The notes under the pieces were generated by a model that made no database searches, was not told the DNA's origin, and saw only the letters and a list, made by a program, of their open reading frames with translations. A DNA stretch of 64,000 nucleotides from Radiobacillus deserti (GTDB lineage Bacteria; Bacillota; Bacilli; Bacillales; Amphibacillaceae): assembly GCF_007301515.1 (NCBI RefSeq), contig NZ_CP041666.1, positions 682,001 to 746,000 of the forward strand, in the 5' to 3' direction. The position numbers and the translations under genes are program-made. Below, in pieces: positions 39,819 through 48,924 of the stretch. The number at the start of each line of letters is the position of its first letter. Position 1 is the first letter of the stretch.

Positions 39819-40724
39819 ATGGATATGCTTAAGAATGTCAATAAGGCGATGGAATATATAGAGAATAACCTTACAGATGAGATAGATATGAGTAAGGCTG
39901 CGAGAATTGCTCTCTGCTCTGAATATCACTTTAAAAGAATGTTTTCTTTTCTAGCAGGAATGTCTCTGTCTGAATATATACGCAGCCGACGACTATCTTT
40001 GGCTGCATTTGACTTAAGCAATCGAGAAATGAGAGTTATCGATGTCGCGGTGAAGTATGGCTACCAATCTCCAGATTCCTTTACTCGGGCATTTCAACAT
40101 TTTCATGGTATTTCACCATCCGAGGTAAGAAAAGGTGGGCATTCATAAAAAGCATTCCCTCCGATGAGCTTCCGACTATCCATTGAAGGAGGCAGTAATA
40201 TGAATTATCGTGTTATAACAAAAGAAGCGTTTCGTATTGTTGGATTGAAAAAAAGGGTGCCTATACAGTTTCATGGTGTAAATTCAGAGATTCATGATAT
40301 GTGGAAAAGCTTAAATCATGAGAAGATCGCTCAGTTAAAGGAATTGTCTAATGTAGAACCTACCGGCTTGATTAGTGGATCTACCAATTTCTCAGAAGGA
40401 AGAATGGAAGAGCAAGGGGAGTTAGACCATATTATTGGTGTAGCCACAACGAAGCCAGCACCAGAACATTTCGATAGTTTAGAGGTTGGATCTTCCACAT
40501 GGGCAGTATTTGAAGCGATTGGGCCATTTCCAGAGACTTTACAAAATGTTTGGGGAAGAATTTATTCAGAATGGTTTCCAGCATCCCAATATGAGCAAGT
40601 GAACGGACCTGAGATTCTATGGAATGAAGGAAAGGAAACAAGTTCTCCAACCTTTAAAAGTGAGATTTGGATTCCCGTAAAGAAAAGAGATAAGGGAAGA
40701 AGTGTTAATCCTAAGGAGGATTAA
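39819..40724 (+). pseudogene. AraC-HTH / GyrI-like regulator split by an in-frame stop
   Basis: The first part (39819-40148, 109 residues) is a complete AraC HTH pair (MSKAARIALCSEYHFKRMF, VIDVAVKYGYQSPDSFTRAF). After TAA at 40146-40148 the same frame goes on KAFPPMSFRLSIEGG into a GyrI-like effector-binding domain (ATG at 40200 with GGAGG; RIVGLKKRV, ILWNEGK, IWIPVKK) ending at 40724. Intact relatives are a single protein with this very linker, so one substitution (for example TTA to TAA) has split it. The two halves might still be made separately, since the second has its own Shine-Dalgarno. Confidence 0.8.
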
Positions 40725-40735
40725 CACTTTTTTTC
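40700..40735 (+). terminator. Terminator of the recurrent GTTAATCC type
   Basis: AAGTGTTAATCC and GGATTAACACTT pair around TAAGGA, followed by seven T. It overlaps the last codons of the GyrI-like half. Confidence 0.85.
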
Positions 40736-40764
40736 GTGTATATAAAAGTAAGAGGGAAGAGTAG

Positions 40765-40818
40765 ATGAAAGAAGAAATGCTACCTGCAATGATAAGGGAT
40801 AAATACAAGGATGTTTAG
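40765..40818 (+). CDS. 17-codon open frame ahead of the serine hydrolase
   Basis: MKEEMLPAMIRDKYKDV, with GAGGGAAGAG before the ATG, ending three bases ahead of the next start. Most likely a leader peptide or fragment; coding is weakly supported. Confidence 0.25.
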   Translation: MKEEMLPAMIRDKYKDV

Positions 40819-40821
40819 GAT

Positions 40822-41826
40822 ATGGACAAAAAACTGAAAAAGATAATTAATTATGTAGAGGATATCAAGGAACGAAATGATAGTAGTGCAGCTGCTTTAG
40901 TTATGCTGAAGGACGGTAAAATCCTGCTTGAACACTATAGTGGAACGCACTCAAATTCACCTAATTCCAGATCTATAAGTGCCGATTCTCAATTCAATCT
41001 TGCTTCTGCACGAAAAAGTTATTTAGGATTAGCAGTTGCCTATGCGCTTTATGATGGAAAATTGAAAAGCCTTGATGACTATGCCATCGATTATGTTGAA
41101 GAGTTGGACAAAGAGCTTTTAGGAACGACAACTATCAGACATTTAGTCACACATTCTCACGGCTTACATGAAAAGGATGATGGATCCGTTTTTCGTGAAT
41201 TTGAACCCGGTACAAATTGGGCATACAGGGGAGTTAACATCTTCATGATGACGGAGTTAATCCAAAAGCTTTATGGGAAAAGCTTTCCGGAATTAGTAAG
41301 GGAAAGGGTGTTTCAACCGTTAAGTTTCACAAAAACAGATTGGTACATAGAGTCGAATAACAATCTGGTCCAAGTCATTGAAAACCCCGAAGAACCTGCT
41401 TCTTATAAAATAGGACAATCAAATGACGGTTTTGAATCAAATCAGCACGCAACTGCCCTAGAATTTGCGTTATGGGGGAACTTGCATTTGAATAAAGGAT
41501 TTGCAAATGAAAAACAGGTTGTACCGAAAAAGGTGATAGAAATAGCTACCAATGTACAAAGTCCCAATTATGATAATAAGCATCTACCACATAACGGATT
41601 GTTTTGGTACATTCAAGATGAACCAGCATTAAAAAGTGAAATCGGGGAGAGGGTCCCGAAAGGTTCTTTCCAAATAGTAGGAATAACTGGTCCGACACTA
41701 TTGGTTATCCCAGAATACAATGTCGTTGTGGCAAAAATGTATAATAAGAGATACAACTACGGTGGATCCAATTATCTTTATTATCTTAAAGAGTTTAGTA
41801 ATCTAGTAGCGGATGCATTTCAATAG
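40822..41826 (+). CDS. Serine hydrolase of the beta-lactamase/DD-peptidase family
   Basis: 334 residues. The nucleophile motif SxxK is SARK (FNLASARKSYLGLAVAYAL), and TTIRHLVTHSHGL and GTNWAYRGVNIFMMTEL follow. The second motif is YRG where the family has YxN, so catalysis may differ. No signal peptide is visible, so it is probably cytoplasmic. Esterase-like activity is a guess. Confidence 0.8.
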   Translation: MDKKLKKIINYVEDIKERNDSSAAALVMLKDGKILLEHYSGTHSNSPNSRSISADSQFNLASARKSYLGLAVAYALYDGKLKSLDDYAIDYVEELDKELLGTTTIRHLVTHSHGLHEKDDGSVFREFEPGTNWAYRGVNIFMMTELIQKLYGKSFPELVRERVFQPLSFTKTDWYIESNNNLVQVIENPEEPASYKIGQSNDGFESNQHATALEFALWGNLHLNKGFANEKQVVPKKVIEIATNVQSPNYDNKHLPHNGLFWYIQDEPALKSEIGERVPKGSFQIVGITGPTLLVIPEYNVVVAKMYNKRYNYGGSNYLYYLKEFSNLVADAFQ

Positions 41827-41870
41827 AATCTATTTACGGTAGCAAAAACATAGATAACAGGAGCGTGAAC

Positions 41871-42161
41871 ATGAAGTACATCAAATACATAAGCATCCAA
41901 TTTATCTTATTTTCTTTATTAATTTTTATGGCATATATCTCAGAACCTTATCTACAAAGACCGTTTGACAAAGTAGATGTAATTGCAATAGTAGTCATGG
42001 CACCATTTGTTTTCATTGTGCTTCATTTTGGGGATAAGCTAAAAGCCCTTGTTCCATCCATACATGTCCTAGTAAGGATATTGTTAACGGTTGTAGCAAT
42101 CCTTTTAGCTATTATTTTAATCGGACTAGTCACAGGGGAACTGCAATTTTCTGAGAGTTAG
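41871..42161 (+). CDS. Small membrane protein
   Basis: 96 residues with three membrane segments (about 8-24, 38-54, 65-88). No family recognised. CAGGAG is placed for the ATG; an in-frame GTG six bases earlier is less likely. It may be co-transcribed with the phosphatase gene 14 bases downstream. Confidence 0.6.
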   Translation: MKYIKYISIQFILFSLLIFMAYISEPYLQRPFDKVDVIAIVVMAPFVFIVLHFGDKLKALVPSIHVLVRILLTVVAILLAIILIGLVTGELQFSES

Positions 42162-42175
42162 ATTGGAGGAGCAAG

Positions 42176-42973
42176 ATGAAGACGTACAAATGGGTAGGAT
42201 CAGAAAGAACCTTTATCGATGATATCAACATACTTGAGCTTGATCATATGGTGGTTGGACGTTTTGGAGGCAACTCCTCTGCTGGTCAAACGAAAAATGA
42301 GGACGGTTGTCTGGTTTGGGTAAACCTAGAGGAAGGCTGGGAGTTTGCGGTCATCCTGGATGCGCACGATTCTACAGAAAGTGCTGAGTTAGTTGTAACG
42401 ACTATTGATAGTATGAAGCAATATATTATGGATTGTCTAACGGAACCATTACCTCAATCTTTCAAATCTATGGAAACCAATATTGTTGAAACCTTTCAAA
42501 GTAAGGCATTCTTAGAAAAGTGTAAGCAAGTGAAAGGAGAAACCGCGTGTCTCTTTGTTGCTAGGAAGCAGAACTATCTGTGGTGGTTATCGATAGGAGA
42601 CTGTCCGTTGTATGTGCATCATCCAGAGCTTGCTCGACTTAGCGAATATCAACAAAATCATCGGAGTTTTTTTGAATGGATTGGAAAAAATAGTACCTTT
42701 CATCAAGGAGTTCCGAGCTATAGTTCTGGGATAAAACAATTAAGGCAAGGGGAAACGCATATCTTTATGACTACAGACGGATTAATTGAATGCCCAAATA
42801 CAAGCTATTCGAATCCAGAGGAAATCTTTAAAATGTTTAAAGCCAAAACTACTAAAAATGGAGTTCAATCCTTATTAGAAGAGATTGCTAAAAAAGGGGT
42901 TCGAGATAGTACCACCATACTATCCTGGAAGGTGTACAATGAAAAGGATGCTGTGATGCCAAGTGATAGCTAA
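42176..42973 (+). CDS. PP2C-like protein phosphatase
   Basis: 265 residues of the PPM fold: SAGQTKNEDGCLVW, AVILDAHDS (where canonical enzymes have xDGHG), GETACLFVARK, LSIGDCPLYV, IFMTTDGLIE, RDSTTILSWKV. The metal-binding aspartates in the last three motifs are kept. The DAHD variant may change metal binding. Possibly a Ser/Thr phosphatase; the substrate is unknown. Confidence 0.78.
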   Translation: MKTYKWVGSERTFIDDINILELDHMVVGRFGGNSSAGQTKNEDGCLVWVNLEEGWEFAVILDAHDSTESAELVVTTIDSMKQYIMDCLTEPLPQSFKSMETNIVETFQSKAFLEKCKQVKGETACLFVARKQNYLWWLSIGDCPLYVHHPELARLSEYQQNHRSFFEWIGKNSTFHQGVPSYSSGIKQLRQGETHIFMTTDGLIECPNTSYSNPEEIFKMFKAKTTKNGVQSLLEEIAKKGVRDSTTILSWKVYNEKDAVMPSDS

Positions 42974-42985
42974 GGGGGAGAAGCC

Positions 42986-43576
42986 ATGAAACGAACAGTC
43001 GGAATTTTCATGTTTAATGAAGTAGAAGTACTTGATTTTGCCGGTCCATTTGAAGTGTTTTCCCTTGCGAAATTGTTAGATACAGATGAAAAGGCATTTA
43101 ACGTTAAGTTGATTTCACAGTCCGAAGAGCCCGTAACAGCGAGGAATGGCCTAAAAGTAGTACCTGATTTTAGTTTCTTCAATCATCCGCCTATAGACAT
43201 TCTCATTATACCTGGAGGATACGGAGCGGAAGAGATAGAAATTCACAATCAAACCGCGCTTAATTGGATAGTCCAACAAGAATCAAAGGTAGAGATCTTA
43301 GCCTCTGTTTGCACAGGTGCTTTATTACTTGCCAAGGCCGGCTTGTTAGATGGAAGAAAGGCAACGACTCATTGGATGGATACCGACCGACTAGAACAGG
43401 AATTTCCAAAGGTTTCGGTCCAAAGAGATGTGAAATTTGTTGACGAAGGTTCTATTATTACATCTGGTGGTATATCGGCAGGGATTAATATGTCCTTTCA
43501 CATCGTTTCACGTCTTCATGGTAATGAAGTAGCGAGAAACACAGCGAAAAGAATGGAATATGATATGGATATGTAA
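42986..43576 (+). CDS. DJ-1/PfpI-family protein
   Basis: 196 residues with the class I glutamine amidotransferase-like fold. The nucleophile elbow is ASVCTGALLLAKAG; FAGPFEVFS and IIPGGYGAEE are typical of the AraC-associated/ThiJ group. Members act as glyoxalase III/deglycase-like or isonitrile hydratase enzymes. GGGGGAG lies before the ATG. Confidence 0.85.
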   Translation: MKRTVGIFMFNEVEVLDFAGPFEVFSLAKLLDTDEKAFNVKLISQSEEPVTARNGLKVVPDFSFFNHPPIDILIIPGGYGAEEIEIHNQTALNWIVQQESKVEILASVCTGALLLAKAGLLDGRKATTHWMDTDRLEQEFPKVSVQRDVKFVDEGSIITSGGISAGINMSFHIVSRLHGNEVARNTAKRMEYDMDM

Positions 43577-43591
43577 TGAGGAGACAAAGAG

Positions 43592-44302
43592 ATGAATCGA
43601 TTAAGTCCAATAGAAGCAGCACAACAGTTTATTGAAAAGCATTTTCCGAATTGCCAGGGAGCGTTTTTAGGTGGAAGTACAGCTCGGGGAGAATATTCCA
43701 AGACTTCCGATTTAGATATCGTCGTTATAGACAACAGCTTTAACAAATCATATAGAGAATCCTTAATTGAATTCAGTTGGCCCATCGAAGTATTTGTACA
43801 TAATCGAACTAGTTACCAGGCGTTTTTTGAAAGTGATAAGAAGCGAGCAAGACCGTCTTTACCGAGAATGATTGCAGAAGGTATTGTCTTAAAAGATGAT
43901 GGAGAAATGGAAGCGATTCGAAAAGAAGCAGCGGAGCTTTTAGAATTAGGACCAGAGCCTTGGAGTAAAGATGTAATAGACATGAAGCGGTATTTTATTA
44001 CCGATGCACTAGATGACTTCATTGGGAGTACGAATCGAGCAGAAGATTTATTTATCGCTAATGCTTTGACAGAACAAGCTAGTGAGTTTGTATTGAGGAC
44101 GAACGGGAAATGGATTGGCGCATCGAAATGGGTAGTACGTTCATTAAAAGAGTATGATGGTGTATTGGCACAGCAATTTGTGTCCTCGTTTGATTTATTT
44201 TACCGGAATGGGGATAAAAGCAAGGTTATAAATCTAGTTGATGAAATTCTAGCACCATTTGGAGGCAGACTATTCGAAGGTTTTTCCATTGGAAAGTCTT
44301 AA
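43592..44302 (+). CDS. Nucleotidyltransferase-domain protein
   Basis: 236 residues. Pol-beta-like core: FLGGSTARGEYSKTSDLDIVV, which holds the GG(S) loop and two catalytic Asp. Such proteins adenylylate small molecules, for example aminoglycosides; the substrate is not evident. GAGGAG lies before the ATG. Confidence 0.82.
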   Translation: MNRLSPIEAAQQFIEKHFPNCQGAFLGGSTARGEYSKTSDLDIVVIDNSFNKSYRESLIEFSWPIEVFVHNRTSYQAFFESDKKRARPSLPRMIAEGIVLKDDGEMEAIRKEAAELLELGPEPWSKDVIDMKRYFITDALDDFIGSTNRAEDLFIANALTEQASEFVLRTNGKWIGASKWVVRSLKEYDGVLAQQFVSSFDLFYRNGDKSKVINLVDEILAPFGGRLFEGFSIGKS

Positions 44303-44373
44303 AGTCTCTTTAATAGGCTATGATACTATATTATATGACAATGACATTTTAGGATAATAGAAGGAGATAGAAT

Positions 44374-44935
44374 ATGAAAACAGAACGCGAAAAAATGCTC
44401 GCTGGTGAATTATACAAACCAGGAGATCCGGAGCTAATGGAAGGCCGGAGGAATGCGAGAAGGCTGGTGCAGCTGTATAACCAAACGACTATAGACCAAA
44501 GGGACGAACGTGTGCGACTTTTAAAGAAGTTGTTCGGTTCTACCGGAGAGCATCTCAATATGGAACCAAATATTCGTTGCGATTATGGCTACAATATTCA
44601 TGTAGGGGAAGACTTCTTTGCGAATTTTGATTGTGTCTTATTAGATGTTTGTGAAATTAGAATCGGAGATAATTGTATGCTTGCACCAGGTGTACATATT
44701 TATACAGCAACCCACCCACTTCATCCAGTTGAGCGTAACTCGGGCAAGGAATTGGGAAAACCAGTTACAATCGGACATAATGTTTGGATCGGTGGAAGTG
44801 CTGTTATTAACCCAGGGAGTAACGATTGGAGATAATGCAGTGATCGCTTCTGGTGCGGTTGTAACAAAAGATGTGCCAGCTAATACCGTTGTCGGTGGTA
44901 ATCCTGCGAAGGTTATGAAAGAAATAGAACTGTAA
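44374..44935 (+). pseudogene. Maltose/galactoside O-acetyltransferase with a one-base frameshift
   Basis: Left-handed beta-helix acetyltransferase: MKTEREKMLAGELYKPGDPEL, NIRCDYGYNIHVGEDFFANFDC, PVTIGHNVWIGGSAVINPG, then one frame over VTIGDNAVIASGAVVTKDVPAN, GGNPAKVMKEIEL. Family members read NPGVTIG, and the DNA has CCAGGGAGTAACG where CCAGGAGTAACG is expected: one extra G near 44815. The first frame ends at 44835. It may be a true inactivation or a sequencing error in a G run. Confidence 0.82.
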
Positions 44936-44941
44936 AAAATG

Positions 44942-44977
44942 TGTCTTGCTCTTTACTTAGAAGCAAGGCATTTTTTA
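44942..44977 (+). terminator. Terminator
   Basis: TGTCTTGC pairs with GCAAGGCA (one G-T), followed by six T. Confidence 0.7.
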
Positions 44978-45129
44978 TATCTGTGTAGTAGAATGAAGAT
45001 TATGGAGTGAGGGATGACTGTTGTGTGAAAAATTGTGTCAAGAATGGACAAAACAGTCAGCGTCTCGTATTGTTTTATGTAAATAATTTCTTTTAATTCG
45101 TCTTACATAGGAAGTAATCGGGAGGAAAT

Positions 45130-46020
45130 ATGAAAACATCGCATGGTCTACTACTAACGTTTTGTGTCATTGCCATATCGTTCGCAGCTATCTTTGTAAA
45201 ATGGTCGGATGCGCCTGCAACGATTATTAGCATGTATCGCATGTATTTAGCTTGTGTGTTACTATTACCAGTTTTGTGGTTCAAAAGAGCAGACATAAGT
45301 CGCCTCACCCAAAAAGATTGGCTATTCCTTGCATTATCTGGGGTGTTTCTTGGCATGCATTTTGCATTGTGGTTTGGCTCCTTAAAGCTAACAACGGTAG
45401 CTAGTTCTACGATTATATTATCCTTACAGCCTATTATTGCATTAATTGGTGGATATATCTTTTATAAAGAGAGAGTGTCTATGTCGATGATCACAACTAT
45501 TGTAATGTCTATCATTGGAGTTGCCATCATTGGATGGGGTGACTTCGGTCTTAGTCCGGAAGTTATTCTAGGAGACTTTTTATCTTTTTTATGTGTGATT
45601 GCGGTAGTTTGCTATCTTTTAATCGGACAAAACAAAGTAAAAACGATATCCCATTGGGTGTATAGCTTTTTTGTGTTTCTTTTTGCAGGTATGGCATTAT
45701 CTATCTTTAATTTAGTGGCAGATATTCCGATGACTGGCTATAGTTCTAGAGAATGGGGTATCTTTGCGTTATTAGCGATTTTTCCAACGGCTGCACATGT
45801 TATATATAATTCACTTTTAAAATATATGAATACCGCAACGATTTCCATGACGATTTTAGGAGAACCGGTTGGCGCTACCATTTTGGCAGCTATCCTTTTG
45901 AATGAGGAAATAGTTGGCATGCAGATTGTAGGAGGGATTTTTGTGCTTTTTGGTGTATTTTTATTTTTAACACAGCAACGAAAGGAAGCGGAAAAGCAGA
46001 AATCGGTGGAAGTTGTTTGA
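45130..46020 (+). CDS. DMT-superfamily (EamA) transporter
   Basis: 296 residues with ten membrane segments in two EamA units (LWFGSLKLTTVASSTIILSLQP; LKYMNTATISMTILGEPVGA). The substrate is unknown. GGGAGG lies before the ATG. It is convergent with the ABC operon. Confidence 0.88.
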   Translation: MKTSHGLLLTFCVIAISFAAIFVKWSDAPATIISMYRMYLACVLLLPVLWFKRADISRLTQKDWLFLALSGVFLGMHFALWFGSLKLTTVASSTIILSLQPIIALIGGYIFYKERVSMSMITTIVMSIIGVAIIGWGDFGLSPEVILGDFLSFLCVIAVVCYLLIGQNKVKTISHWVYSFFVFLFAGMALSIFNLVADIPMTGYSSREWGIFALLAIFPTAAHVIYNSLLKYMNTATISMTILGEPVGATILAAILLNEEIVGMQIVGGIFVLFGVFLFLTQQRKEAEKQKSVEVV

Positions 46021-46074
46021 ATTGCTGAAGAAGGAGAAGTAAGAACTTGTTTGTGAAGAATATCGGTGTATAAC

Positions 46075-46102
46075 AAAAACCCGTATGGTTATTCATACGG
46101 GT
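46075..46102. terminator. Bidirectional terminator
   Basis: AACCCGTATG and CATACGGGTT form a perfect stem around a six-base loop; T-rich on the minus side. It ends the six-gene operon. Confidence 0.8.
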
Positions 46103-46111
46103 TATATTCGT

Positions 46112-47182
46112 TTAATTACTAGCTGTTTTCTCTGGCTTTCTCACCAAAACAGGTTCTTGTTTCATTCGGACAAACACGGATTCCCCTAGAGGAAAAGCAT
46201 GAAGAATATCCATGTGCACGACCCAGCTTTGGTCTTGGGTTTGTACGGTATAGTGAATTTCTTTGCCTTGATATTGTACACTTGTGATGACACCGGGAAT
46301 TCCATCCTCCTCATAGGATAATTCAACCTGTTCTGGCCGAAGCGGATAAATGTTTCTTTTCTTCAATTCTTCAGAAACACCAAGGTCAGTCCATTTCAAG
46401 CTCGGCGCAAGCTCCGGAACAAAATGATTGCCATGCCAACCCCCTTTAATTAAGTTTGCTTTTCCAACAAAGCTAGCAACGAATTCAGTTGAAGGGAAGC
46501 TGTAGATGTCTCTCGGAGTGCCAACTTGTTCAATACGACCTTCGTTCATGACAACAATGCGGTCAGCCATAGCCAATGCTTCCCCTTGATCGTGTGTCAC
46601 ATACACAATCGTCGCTTTTGTTAAACGATGTATTTCTTGGATTTCTCTTCGCATCTCCATGCGTAGCTCCGCATCAAGGTTGCTTAATGGTTCATCCATT
46701 AGGAGAATATCTGGTTTTGGAGCGATAGCACGTCCCAATGCGACACGTTGTTTTTGCCCTCCAGAAAGCTCATTGGGCATTCTGTTGGCAAAATCCTGTA
46801 ATTCTGTAATGTCTAACACTTCTTGAATTCGTTTTTCCAGATTCATATTTTTTGGTACAAACCGATGATGAACGAGTGGGAAACGCATATGTTCTTTTAC
46901 ATTTAGATGTGGCCAAAGAGCAAAAGATTGAAATACCATTCCAATGTTCCGTTTTTCCGGAGGTAGAGTTGCTTTTCGACTACCCACTTCTATCCCGTTC
47001 ATTTGGATGCTCCCGTCTGTAGGAGAGTCAAATCCAGCTAGGAGTCGAAGGAATGTCGTTTTTCCACAACCAGATGGTCCAAGTATCGCAATGAATTCTC
47101 CCTTTTGAATGTCTAAATTGATACCTTTTAGAGCTTCAAATGTACCAAATCGTCTAACTAAATCCTTTATAACGGTTGTCAT
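46112..47182 (-). CDS. ABC transporter ATPase of the Fe3+/organophosphate class
   Basis: About 356 residues: Walker A GPSGCGKTT, Q-loop FQSFALW, signature LSGGQKQR, Walker B DILLMDEPLSNLD, H-loop VTHDQ, and a C-terminal TOBE-like domain. The ATG overlaps the permease stop as ATGA, which I prefer to the start 27 bases upstream. Last gene of the operon. The class (FbpC/AfuC) is called 'Fe3+' by default, but relatives import 2-aminoethylphosphonate or hexose phosphates. Confidence 0.87.
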   Translation of the reverse strand: MTTVIKDLVRRFGTFEALKGINLDIQKGEFIAILGPSGCGKTTFLRLLAGFDSPTDGSIQMNGIEVGSRKATLPPEKRNIGMVFQSFALWPHLNVKEHMRFPLVHHRFVPKNMNLEKRIQEVLDITELQDFANRMPNELSGGQKQRVALGRAIAPKPDILLMDEPLSNLDAELRMEMRREIQEIHRLTKATIVYVTHDQGEALAMADRIVVMNEGRIEQVGTPRDIYSFPSTEFVASFVGKANLIKGGWHGNHFVPELAPSLKWTDLGVSEELKKRNIYPLRPEQVELSYEEDGIPGVITSVQYQGKEIHYTVQTQDQSWVVHMDILHAFPLGESVFVRMKQEPVLVRKPEKTASN

Positions 47183-48915
47183 GAGGCTTTCCCTACCTTT
47201 CGATTCCATATTGCTTCTAGTCCATATAACACGACAAATCCAAGGATGATTAAACCAACAATTAAGCTGGAAAAGGCCGTAGAATACGTGGAATATCCGG
47301 CTTGTTCATAGCTAAAGATAACGACACCAATCGTTTCCGAATTACTAGACCAAAGTAAAGAGGAAACGGTTAATTCCGTTAAGGCAGTGAGAAAGACTAG
47401 AAAGGCGCCACTTAGTACACCTGGCAATAGAAGTGGGATGAGAATCTTCCTCCATTTTGCCCAGCCATTTGACCCACTGACCTGTGCGGCTTCTTCCATC
47501 GATATGTCTACCTGCATCACGGCGGTGATACTACCACGAACCTGTAAGATTAGAAATCTCGTTATATAGGCAATGAATAAAATCATAATCGACCCATAAA
47601 TACCAGGGTTCCAACCCGGGATAGGTTCCATCCAAGCGAAAATCATAGAGAGCGCCATAACGGTTCCTGGTAGAGCGTATGGTAGCCCGATTGAAATCTC
47701 CGTCCACTTGTTCAATTGATTCGGTTTCCGAATCCGGTAATATGCAAATGCTGTCCCAATTACAATTCCAATCGCGGTTGTTATGGAAGCTAACGTTAAG
47801 CTATTAAAAAAAGCTTCCTTCGCTTTTGGACTTGTATCCAATACGAATTGATAATTTTCAAAACTAATATTCTTTAACGTGAAATCTAATCCATAAGCAG
47901 TTAGTAGTGAGGTCATCGCCATCGAAATCAACGGAACAATACCTGTTAAAAGGAAGAAGCACCATAGTAAGGCTTCAATCCAGATTTTTTTCTTTCCTAG
48001 GATATAACGTGGTTGTTTATCTTCAGTAGTTGTTTCGATTCGCTTCGATTTCCGTAATAACACCCATTGAATAAAGGTTCCTAGTAGCGCAATGACTCCT
48101 AATATCACAGAAAGCGTAGCGGCCTTCGCAAAAGCAGATGGGCCAAATCCTACGACCTGCTGATAAATATATGTGCTCAATACACTGATGTTCGCAGGAA
48201 TACCGAGAAATGCTGGAATCCCGAAGTTATCAAGGTTTGCTAAGAAGGCAAGAAAACCACCACTTGCGATACCCGGTAAGGACAAAGGAATTGTAACCTT
48301 AAGAAACGTCTTCCAGCGGCTAGCACCAGATACTCGTGAAGCTTGCTCCAGCTCGCGTGGGATTTTTCTTAGTACACTCAGAGACATGAGATACACTAAC
48401 GGGTAATGGGATAACCCTAGTACAAAAATAATTCCAGTTAAGCTATATAGATTGATCGATGGAACAGTAAACGGAAGAAATGAAACCATCTTTTGAAAAA
48501 GCCCACTCGCTCCAAAAAACTGTGTCCAGGCCAATGTAGATATGTAAGATGGGATAACAAATGGTAAAATGATAAAAATTTGCATTAGCTTTTTCGCACG
48601 GAGGTCCGTATAAGCGACGAGCCAAGCAAGAGAAACCCCTAAAATTACAGAAATTGCAGTGGATCCGATAACAACGAGTAGTGTGTTTTGAATTACGGAC
48701 CAGGTCGTTGGATCCTGCAAAATCGTCGTATAATTGCTGAGGCTAAATGCCCCGTCGGATTTAAAGCTTATTGCTACCAACCGATAGATTGGTAATAGAA
48801 AAAAGACAAAAATAAGTGGAATTCCAATCCAAATTAAAAACTTTTTAGGTATAAATAGAGGAGATAATGCCTTGGAAGACACTATCTCTCTATTCGAGGA
48901 TATATTTACTTTCAT
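47179..48915 (-). CDS. ABC permease, fused two-domain (FbpB/AfuB class)
   Basis: 578 residues: two tandem six-helix permease domains, each with an EAA-like loop (LEQASRVSGASRWKTFLKVTIP and MEEAAQVSGSNGWAKWRKILIP). Fusion of both halves is typical of the Fe3+/AfuB/PhnU-like class. It begins nine bases after the binding-protein stop. Confidence 0.9.
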   Translation of the reverse strand: MKVNISSNREIVSSKALSPLFIPKKFLIWIGIPLIFVFFLLPIYRLVAISFKSDGAFSLSNYTTILQDPTTWSVIQNTLLVVIGSTAISVILGVSLAWLVAYTDLRAKKLMQIFIILPFVIPSYISTLAWTQFFGASGLFQKMVSFLPFTVPSINLYSLTGIIFVLGLSHYPLVYLMSLSVLRKIPRELEQASRVSGASRWKTFLKVTIPLSLPGIASGGFLAFLANLDNFGIPAFLGIPANISVLSTYIYQQVVGFGPSAFAKAATLSVILGVIALLGTFIQWVLLRKSKRIETTTEDKQPRYILGKKKIWIEALLWCFFLLTGIVPLISMAMTSLLTAYGLDFTLKNISFENYQFVLDTSPKAKEAFFNSLTLASITTAIGIVIGTAFAYYRIRKPNQLNKWTEISIGLPYALPGTVMALSMIFAWMEPIPGWNPGIYGSIMILFIAYITRFLILQVRGSITAVMQVDISMEEAAQVSGSNGWAKWRKILIPLLLPGVLSGAFLVFLTALTELTVSSLLWSSNSETIGVVIFSYEQAGYSTYSTAFSSLIVGLIILGFVVLYGLEAIWNRKVGKAS

Positions 48916-48924
48916 GAAATCACC

